A stretch of DNA of 21,733 nt from contig JAHZFY010000009.1 in NCBI GenBank assembly GCA_019421105.1, positions 1-21,733 of the forward strand. The letters are read 5' to 3'. Of this stretch, positions 15,802 to 21,733 are shown one piece after another. Source of the stretch: a bacterium (GTDB lineage: Bacteria; Bacillota_I; Bacilli_A; RFN20; CAG-826). Position 1 is the first letter of the stretch. Each line of letters starts with the position of its first letter. The notes under the pieces were generated by a model, which saw only the letters and a list, made by a program, of their open reading frames with translations, was not told the origin of the DNA and made no database searches. The translations under genes and the position numbers were made by a program.

Positions 15802-16533
15802 ATGTTACCGATTATAAATATTTTTGGTTTTGAATTAAGTGCAAGCAATTTTATGTGGGGCATAGGTATTTTATGCTCCACTTTGTTTTATTTTATATAT
15901 GGCTTAAAAATAATAAAAATACCTTTATATAAAATCATCTTATTATCCGTTTATATTTTGTTAGTAGAGATACTAGGGGCAAAAACGCTATATATTATTG
16001 AAAATTTTGAATATGTTTTACAAAACGGATTAACTTTTGCAGGTTTTTCATTATTAGGTGTATTCTTTTTTATTCCTCCTTTTATAATCTTATTTACCAA
16101 AATCTTTAAACTAGACTTTTTAAAAACTCTCGATTTTTTAATCATAGGAATGTTTATAGAATTAGCTTTTTATCGCATTGGTTGCATGTTAGAAGGATGC
16201 TGTCATGGGTTTATTTATGAACACGGCATTTTAGGATACGAGGGTTTAAGATATTTTCCAATACAACCAATTGAAGCTGGGCTGGACTTTATAATTGCAA
16301 TTTTATTATTAATTCCATTTAAAACCAAATGGATTCAAAATGGTGATAGATATTTAATTGGTGTTTTATCATATTGTCTTATTCGTTTTGTTTTAGAATT
16401 TTTTAGAGTGAGAAATAATATAATATTAAACATGTCTTCCTCACATATAATTTGTTTAATATTATTTTTAATACACGCTTTGATTTTGTTTATGAGAAAA
16501 TATAAATTGGTTCATACATATGAAAAAAATTAA
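15802..16533 (+). CDS. Divergent Lgt-family (prolipoprotein diacylglyceryl transferase-like) membrane protein
   Basis: This 243-residue protein has about seven hydrophobic helices and the Lgt fold signature: YRIGCMLEGCCHG (124-136) at the place of the Lgt GRIGNFINGE motif, PIQPIEAGLD (153-162) and RFVLEFFRVR (195-204). Canonical Lgt moves diacylglycerol from phosphatidylglycerol onto the lipobox cysteine. Arg125, Arg195 and Glu199 keep the arginine pattern, but the Asn and Glu of the signature are replaced by Cys128 and Cys133, and the SxHGGL histidine position reads TFAGFSLLG. Such GCCxG variants form a side branch of the family. The gene has no clear ribosome site and starts 5 bases after a lipoprotein gene, so it is probably translated by coupling. 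It could modify the neighbouring lipoproteins or do a related lipid transfer; canonical activity is doubtful. Confidence 0.75.
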   Translation: MLPIINIFGFELSASNFMWGIGILCSTLFYFIYGLKIIKIPLYKIILLSVYILLVEILGAKTLYIIENFEYVLQNGLTFAGFSLLGVFFFIPPFIILFTKIFKLDFLKTLDFLIIGMFIELAFYRIGCMLEGCCHGFIYEHGILGYEGLRYFPIQPIEAGLDFIIAILLLIPFKTKWIQNGDRYLIGVLSYCLIRFVLEFFRVRNNIILNMSSSHIICLILFLIHALILFMRKYKLVHTYEKN

Positions 16534-18259
16534 TAAATCACTTCATATTTTATCAATCCTTAATTTAACGCTTCTAACAGCGTGTTTTAATCAGCAAAGC
16601 AATAATCACACCTTATTGATTTATATGTGTGGTAGCGATTTAGAATCTATAAAAGGTTATGCTTCAAAAAATATTAATGAAATGCTAGAGGTTAATTTAG
16701 ATTCTAATGTTGAAGTATTTGTTTTATGTGGTGGTAGTAAAACTTGGCATCATGAAAATATTGATAATGGTGTTAATCTATACGCAATTAAAAATCAATC
16801 TTTAAATAAAATTAAGTCATATGGAAATATTAATTTAGGTGATGAAACAACATTAAACTCTTTTATTTTGGATAGCTTAAATAATTCAAAGTTTGACCAA
16901 AGTGAAACATCTTTAATCTTTTGGGATCATGGGTCTGGTTTAATTGATGGAGTGTGCTTTGATGAAAATTTCCAAGATGATAGTTTGACTCTTTTAGAAA
17001 TAAAAAATGGCATATCCAATCATAACTTTAATTATATTGGTTTTGATGCTTGTTTAATGGCTAATTATGAAATGCTAGATTTATTTAAAGACAACACTGA
17101 TTATCTTATTTTTTCTCAAGATTTAGAACCTGGAACCGGATGGGATTATCGTAGTGTTTTAAATATAAATAAGGAAAACTATTTTGAACAACTATTAAAA
17201 TCATATGCCTTAAAACATGAAAACATATCTAGTTATACTTTATCTTGCGTAGATTTAAATCATTTAGACGATATAAAAGAACCTTTTGATGAAATGGTGC
17301 AAGTGTTGTCTAATGATATTACTCTTATCGATAATATGTTAGATAGTGTATTAGAGTTTGGCTATAAGTCTTATTCAAACGACACATTAAATCTATTTGA
17401 TTTAGGCCAATGTTTAGATAATTTGAATATTAGTTATGATTTTTCTAATGCAATCAAAAAAGAAAATGGTTTTAATAGAAACAATGTATCTGGTTTAAAT
17501 TTTTTCTTTCCAAAAAATAGAAAAGATAAACTTAATGATTATTTTGCAATAATTGATGATGAGGATTATGAACAGCTATTGAATAGCTTCATCGATATAA
17601 AACCTGAAGTGCCGATTCAATTTAATAGACCTCTTTTTATAAATGATAATACTGTTTCTTTTATAATTGAAGAATCCTCAAAAGACTATTTTTATGAAGC
17701 ATATTATTGTTTAGTTGATTGGGATAATAACTACGATGATAGAAAAGGCTTCTTTTTTGGTGGAGATGATAATCTATTCACAATAAATTTTAATGGGAAT
17801 TGGATTTATTTAAACGATCAAGTTTTATACTGCCAATTCGCAGAACAAAATAATGATATAACATCATTTTATTGTCCTGTCTTAATTAATGATGATAATT
17901 ATCTACTTGTTTTTGATTATGATGAGCACACAAAACATGGGGAAATAAGAGGCTATATGGATATAGATTGGAAATCTTCCCGTCTTCATGAAATAAAATA
18001 TGGAGAAACTATAACTCCTTTATACGTTAATATTTATGACGAGATAAATAATTATTTTGAAGGCGATCCAATCATTTATGATGAATATACAACTCTAAAT
18101 GTTAAACCTATAAAAGATGGACAATACATTTACTACATTTTATTATCAGATATTTATGGTAATGGATATTATGGCGGACAGGTGCTTTTAAATAAAACAC
18201 AAAAAGGCATTGAATATCTTGATGTCGATTTAAGCAATGTTGGGATGATAAAAAAATAA
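16520..18259 (+). CDS. Clostripain-family (peptidase C11) cysteine protease, lipoprotein
   Basis: This 579-residue protein has a signal peptide with lipobox LTAC (Cys22) and a peptidase C11 domain (about residues 30-390). The catalytic dyad is visible as His137 in LIFWDHGSG and Cys178 in GFDACLMANYEM. The Asp177 next to the cysteine fits the Arg/Lys preference of the family. The opening motif LLIYMCGSDLES is typical. The last 190 residues form a beta-rich, acidic extension without known motif, perhaps for substrate binding. It would act outside, tethered to the membrane. The start lies 14 bases inside the end of the Lgt-like gene and there is no good ribosome site, so translation is likely coupled. 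The stop codon lies inside the downstream palindrome. Confidence 0.88.
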   Translation: MKKINKSLHILSILNLTLLTACFNQQSNNHTLLIYMCGSDLESIKGYASKNINEMLEVNLDSNVEVFVLCGGSKTWHHENIDNGVNLYAIKNQSLNKIKSYGNINLGDETTLNSFILDSLNNSKFDQSETSLIFWDHGSGLIDGVCFDENFQDDSLTLLEIKNGISNHNFNYIGFDACLMANYEMLDLFKDNTDYLIFSQDLEPGTGWDYRSVLNINKENYFEQLLKSYALKHENISSYTLSCVDLNHLDDIKEPFDEMVQVLSNDITLIDNMLDSVLEFGYKSYSNDTLNLFDLGQCLDNLNISYDFSNAIKKENGFNRNNVSGLNFFFPKNRKDKLNDYFAIIDDEDYEQLLNSFIDIKPEVPIQFNRPLFINDNTVSFIIEESSKDYFYEAYYCLVDWDNNYDDRKGFFFGGDDNLFTINFNGNWIYLNDQVLYCQFAEQNNDITSFYCPVLINDDNYLLVFDYDEHTKHGEIRGYMDIDWKSSRLHEIKYGETITPLYVNIYDEINNYFEGDPIIYDEYTTLNVKPIKDGQYIYYILLSDIYGNGYYGGQVLLNKTQKGIEYLDVDLSNVGMIKK

Positions 18260-18278
18260 GCGATTAATCGCTTATTTT
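18253..18278. terminator. Bidirectional terminator between converging genes
   Basis: Bases 18253-18278 are a perfect 26-base palindrome with a GC-containing core (AAGCG/CGCTT), A-rich on the left and T-rich on the right, so the hairpin has a T-tract on either strand. The stop codons of the plus gene (18257-18259) and the minus gene (18264-18266) both lie inside it. Confidence 0.85.
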
Positions 18279-19169
18279 AAATATAAATGAATTGGTTATT
18301 TTTTCTTTTGGCTTTAAATACGCATCTTGATATAAATTATCTAAGAACGATGTAGATGGTTCAATTCCAAGAGCATAATTTTTATAAACTTGACATTTCC
18401 ATTCAATGAGTTTAGTTAAGTCTTTTCCAGTATAATCTAAAATAATTTTTTTATTTGATTTATGATTGATTATTTCGATATGATTTGTGTTTTGACTATG
18501 AAAATAGACTTGCTCTTCATTTTTGATACCGTCTTTATAGGAGTTCCAAACTTTTATATCTCGTTTTGAAAAATCATTTCTTGCTGAGACATTTAAAGAA
18601 TCTATTCTTATCTCGCATGTTTCGTCGATAAACGGATAACCAAAATTAAAGTGATACAACATACAATATGGAACATCTTTATTTAATTGATTTTGTATTT
18701 CGTCTTCTATTTTTATTGAAGAGGAATTGTATGAAGTAGTAATCGTTCTTTCAATGAGTATATTTTGGCCAAAAAATTGAGTGAATTCTATTTCTGCTTT
18801 TACAATTAAGTGTTCGCCTTCTTGAATGCTGATTATTCTTGCTGGCGTTAGATGATAGTGGCCATGAAGGGGGAGGTTCTCCTTTTGACCAATACCATCT
18901 AAACCACATGTATATAAAAATCCACCTTCAAATCTATAATGGAAATCTTCATTGCTTGAGTTAAAACCATTATTTAGTATTAAAGATAATAATTCTCCCT
19001 TATACCTAAACCAGGCTATATCAAATCCGTGCGTAACATCCACCAATAATTCGATAACACCATTATTTAATAATAAGTACTCATTACCTTTAGATTTTCC
19101 ATCTATAGATTGGAATTTTAATGCTGAGCATAATGATTGTTTGTTATTTACAAAATCATCGATAATCAT
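18264..19169 (-). CDS. DUF4432 family protein, aldose 1-epimerase-like
   Basis: This 301-residue protein resembles the DUF4432 branch of the galactose mutarotase-like beta-supersandwich fold. Motifs typical of the branch are EGGFLYTCGL (81-90), LPLHGHYHLTPA (99-110), YHFNFGYP (172-179) and LGIEPST with Glu270, which could be the catalytic base of an epimerase. There is no signal peptide, so it works in the cytoplasm, probably on a free or phosphorylated sugar; the substrate is unknown. An AGAAGGAT ribosome site on the minus strand overlaps the end of the upstream lipoprotein gene, 4 bases away. It follows a probable alpha-mannosidase gene in the same operon, which points to mannoside use. Confidence 0.78.
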   Translation of the reverse strand: MIIDDFVNNKQSLCSALKFQSIDGKSKGNEYLLLNNGVIELLVDVTHGFDIAWFRYKGELLSLILNNGFNSSNEDFHYRFEGGFLYTCGLDGIGQKENLPLHGHYHLTPARIISIQEGEHLIVKAEIEFTQFFGQNILIERTITTSYNSSSIKIEDEIQNQLNKDVPYCMLYHFNFGYPFIDETCEIRIDSLNVSARNDFSKRDIKVWNSYKDGIKNEEQVYFHSQNTNHIEIINHKSNKKIILDYTGKDLTKLIEWKCQVYKNYALGIEPSTSFLDNLYQDAYLKPKEKITNSFIFKISD

Positions 19170-19173
19170 GAAG

Positions 19174-20946
19174 TTATCCTTCTACTCTTAAAGAATTCGG
19201 ATCAGGATTGGTTTCATCGACAAAGTAAGCGCATATTAATTGTATGCGATCGCAACCATCAGTTCCTAATTCTAAACTTGTATGCAAATCATCAACCTCA
19301 AAGAAAATGAACATATCCTTTCCAACAAATGATGATGGTATTGAGAAATAAAACCAGTCTTGTGCTAAATTAAAATCCGGAACACTATCAACTGTAATCC
19401 ATCCTGTGCTTTTATCTTGAGTGCCAACATCAGTTAAATCACGATATTCAGGCATCTCAATCCCAGGTAGTGTAGCAGCGCCATCTTTTAATAAGAAATA
19501 CGATTCATATGTTTTAGAATCGACTAGACGTATTCTAAATTTACCTTTACCAGTTGTACCGGCAGTTGCCTGAGTTCTTACTCTGACTTTCATTAAAGGT
19601 TCGCTTGGTAAAACTATTCTATTGTATAAATATAAGTTTGTTTGATTATTGTCTTGTGGCCAATCCCATGAATCAAAGCATACACAGAAACCGCCGTCAA
19701 AAATTGATTGTCCATTACCTGAATTCATCATTTCTTTGTCTGGCGAAGATGAACCTAAAGGAGCCATATTGTGCCAATTTTTCAAAGATTGTTCTCTATC
19801 AGTTTTATATTTTTCGCCTTCAGGATCAAAATTCCAATAAGTTCTTGTATCAACATCAACTTTATCTAAATCATTTTTTGAAATGTTCAAATTGTTATCT
19901 TTGTTATTTTCATCTAAAACAATGTATTTATCATTATCCGATGGTTCAATAACATTTATTGTGACTGTAGATGTAATTTTTTCATTTCTTTTTGAGGTTA
20001 CAGTAATTGTAGCTGTACCAGTTGTTCCTTTAACTAAAAATGTTGCATAGGAATCTTTGTATCCTTGCTGGACATCTATTATTTCAGGAGCAGAGGAAGT
20101 AAATTCATATGTATCCATAGCCCCCAAAGGTAATGTTTCAACAGCTAAGTTTAATCCATCGTAGATCGAATAAGTAGTAGGGAATTCATAAGTTTGAGGA
20201 TTTCTAGGTGCTGGTTCATGAGAAAATCTAACTTTAATAGATTCTGCCTCTAAATATTTGACAACGATTGTAGTTGTGGCAAAAACACTAGGCTGTTTTA
20301 TTGATTCTGCACGCAATTCGTATCTAGAATTTTCAACAGCTTTTTCTCTAATGACTGTCACCACACCATCTGCTGACACACTAACATGAGTTGGATCAGC
20401 ATTATTCAATGGTTTTATGCTCCATTTTAAGGATGTATATGTTGCATCTAATGGAGTTATAACAACTTCATTTTTCATTTCTTTTTCTACTGCTGTCGTC
20501 ATTGAGGCTTTTATTTCATATTCAGCTGATTTAAATGAAATATTTTCTACTGGAATTGTTTTCAAAACTTCTAATGTAATAGAAGCACTTGCTTTTCCAA
20601 TTGTGGCGCTAACGTTACATGTTCCTTCATTAACTGCAGTTAGTAAGCCATCTGAAGTTATTGTGGCAATGTTTTCATCGCTTGTTGCCCAAATAACGTC
20701 GTCTTTATTTGTTGCGTTACTAGGTGAAACAACATAGGATAATTGCAGTGTTTCTCCGCTATTCATTTTTAATTGTTTATTTGTTATTCCTGTGCCTTTT
20801 ATAGAAATAATTTTAACAGGTATTTCATCTACGTCAGTCGTGTCACTTCCTGATGAATTACTTCCTTGATTTGTAGGTGAACATGCTGCTTGGGTAAAGA
20901 TTAATGTTGCAGCGACTAATAGACCCAAAATGTTTCTCTTTTTCAT
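19174..20946 (-). CDS. Lipoprotein with Big-like repeats and possible carbohydrate-binding C-terminus
   Basis: This 590-residue protein has a signal peptide ending in TQAAC (Cys22; the -3 residue is unusual), a Ser/Gly/Asp linker, and tandem immunoglobulin-like domains. The first (about 44-127) is a clear Big_2 domain with VIWATSDENIATI and LLTAVNEGTC; about 131-230 and 232-338 look like more diverged copies. The C-terminal part (about 345-590) is a probable beta-sandwich rich in Trp, Phe and Tyr, with alternating strands such as MKVRVRTQA and WFYFSIPSSF. This looks like a carbohydrate-binding domain, though I cannot name the family. A near-perfect AGGAGGAAA site fixes the start. It lies between a GH38-like glycosidase and a DUF4432 gene, so a glycan-capture role at the surface is likely. 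No catalytic motif was seen. Confidence 0.78.
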   Translation of the reverse strand: MKKRNILGLLVAATLIFTQAACSPTNQGSNSSGSDTTDVDEIPVKIISIKGTGITNKQLKMNSGETLQLSYVVSPSNATNKDDVIWATSDENIATITSDGLLTAVNEGTCNVSATIGKASASITLEVLKTIPVENISFKSAEYEIKASMTTAVEKEMKNEVVITPLDATYTSLKWSIKPLNNADPTHVSVSADGVVTVIREKAVENSRYELRAESIKQPSVFATTTIVVKYLEAESIKVRFSHEPAPRNPQTYEFPTTYSIYDGLNLAVETLPLGAMDTYEFTSSAPEIIDVQQGYKDSYATFLVKGTTGTATITVTSKRNEKITSTVTINVIEPSDNDKYIVLDENNKDNNLNISKNDLDKVDVDTRTYWNFDPEGEKYKTDREQSLKNWHNMAPLGSSSPDKEMMNSGNGQSIFDGGFCVCFDSWDWPQDNNQTNLYLYNRIVLPSEPLMKVRVRTQATAGTTGKGKFRIRLVDSKTYESYFLLKDGAATLPGIEMPEYRDLTDVGTQDKSTGWITVDSVPDFNLAQDWFYFSIPSSFVGKDMFIFFEVDDLHTSLELGTDGCDRIQLICAYFVDETNPDPNSLRVEG

Positions 20947-20955
20947 TGTTTCCTC

Positions 20956-21733
20956 CTATTTAGCTAATAAATGAATAAAAGAATTATTATCAATTTCAAA
21001 TTCTATTGTGTTTTTGTTGCATTGGATATTTTTCATGTCTGCATTATCAACGCAATTTGTAATCTTTTCGATGAAATTTAGTTTGATTTTCGCGATTTCT
21101 TTTTGATTAGAATCGTTTTTAAAAATTAGATGCATATAGTCATTTTCATCTTTAAACAAATTAATTAATGTAATGTTTTTACTAACTTCTATCAAGGAAT
21201 CCAAATTAACGCCATTTTGATATGGCACGCTGACAACATCAGGATTGAATTGGTTGTTAAAGATATTTTTGTTTATTTCTATGTCGTTATTTATGCATGG
21301 TGATAATGACAATTTAAAATTTCTTTCCCCATATTCAGGTAATTTGTCCGGATCAAAAGTAGAACGTAACAATATCATATTAATAGAATCATTTTTAATG
21401 CGATATCCGTATTTACCTTGCCCATAAATTAACAATCCGCATTTATCGTTTCCAACGTAAATACCCTGTTGTGATGGCACATCTTCATTTGTTATTTTTC
21501 TTTCTATGCAACCTAATTGAGTAGTGCACTTTATCACTTTGTTTATTTCATTACTATGAATTTGATATTCTAGTCTTGGAATTTGCTTACCGAACTCTCC
21601 TTTTTCTTGCATAATGCAATTTCCTGTTATATATAATGTTGGATCACACTTATAAAGAGTAACTGCTATATTCATCTGGGATGATTCACCAAACAAAGTA
21701 GAATATATTATTTCATCTTTTATTTCATTGTGA
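20956..21733 (-). CDS. Probable GH38 alpha-mannosidase, C-terminal part (partial)
   Basis: The frame runs open from the right window edge to a TAA at 20956-20958, about 258 residues of a larger protein; an apparent TTG start at 21694-21696 is internal. The segment beginning DEIIYSTLFGESS and the later motif ILLRSTFDPDKLPEYGERNF match the C-terminal beta domains of GH38 alpha-mannosidases, where an LLRS-DP-GEH-type stretch is conserved. The catalytic N-terminal domain lies outside the window, so activity cannot be judged. If intact it would remove alpha-mannose residues, most likely in the cytoplasm. The lipoprotein gene follows 9 bases later in the same direction. Confidence 0.7.
   Translation of the reverse strand, partial: HNEIKDEIIYSTLFGESSQMNIAVTLYKCDPTLYITGNCIMQEKGEFGKQIPRLEYQIHSNEINKVIKCTTQLGCIERKITNEDVPSQQGIYVGNDKCGLLIYGQGKYGYRIKNDSINMILLRSTFDPDKLPEYGERNFKLSLSPCINNDIEINKNIFNNQFNPDVVSVPYQNGVNLDSLIEVSKNITLINLFKDENDYMHLIFKNDSNQKEIAKIKLNFIEKITNCVDNADMKNIQCNKNTIEFEIDNNSFIHLLAK

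Noticed and set aside
15856..15884. Inverted repeat GGGGCATA...TATGCTCC within the Lgt-like gene
   Set aside because: It lies in coding sequence for a membrane helix, has a wobble pair and no T-tract; it is probably chance.
21694..21696. TTG start of the last minus-strand gene
   Set aside because: The frame continues upstream without a stop to the window edge and the upstream residues still resemble the GH38 C-terminal region, so this is an internal codon.
1..21733. CRISPR array, tRNA or insertion sequence
   Set aside because: No regularly spaced repeats, cloverleaf-like segments or transposase frames were seen; almost all DNA is explained by protein genes.

Overview
The window is AT-rich, tightly packed DNA that uses TGG for tryptophan and reads with the standard bacterial code. 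Many surface lipoproteins, Big-type immunoglobulin-like domains, a lysine-tailed membrane anchor, strong AGGAGG-type ribosome sites and the absence of any Gram-negative envelope gene suggest an uncultured low-GC Bacillota, perhaps a gut Erysipelotrichia/Mollicutes-like lineage. That placement is inference.

Region 1 (1-12256, plus strand) is one gene train for taking up and breaking down a glycan. In order it holds the end of an ABC sugar-binding protein, two permeases, a cytoplasmic GH172 (DUF2961) glycosidase, a membrane-anchored protein with carbohydrate-binding-like and Big domains, two secreted lipoproteins joining a PASTA domain to a DUF4185 (GH183) domain, a third DUF4185 protein without signal peptide, a single-domain KdsD-like sugar-phosphate isomerase, a ribokinase-like PfkB kinase and an MsmK/UgpC-type ABC ATPase. 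A strong terminator follows. GH172 and DUF4185/GH183 are the families in which D-arabinan-degrading enzymes have been described. The isomerase resembles D-arabinose-5-phosphate isomerases, and a ribokinase-like enzyme could make D-arabinose 5-phosphate. The simplest reading is a D-arabinan/D-arabinose utilisation locus. Lipoprotein endo-enzymes would cut the polymer outside, the ABC importer would bring in fragments, cytoplasmic GH172 and DUF4185 enzymes would trim them, and D-arabinose would go through arabinose 5-phosphate to ribulose 5-phosphate.

Region 2 (about 12260-13869) is a two-gene AbiEi/AbiEii type IV toxin-antitoxin module with its own likely promoter. Region 3 (13994-18259) is a tight three-gene set: a large lipoprotein of unknown function, a divergent Lgt-family membrane protein lacking several canonical residues, and a clostripain-family (C11) cysteine protease lipoprotein.

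Region 4 (minus strand, 21733 down to 18264) is a converging operon: the C-terminal part of a probable GH38 alpha-mannosidase, a lipoprotein with Big-like repeats and a possible carbohydrate-binding C-terminus, and a DUF4432 aldose-epimerase-like protein. A perfect 26-base palindrome between regions 3 and 4 probably ends transcription in both directions. No tRNA, rRNA, CRISPR array, insertion sequence or transcription-factor gene for the sugar locus was seen, and no stretch over 300 bases lacks a gene.
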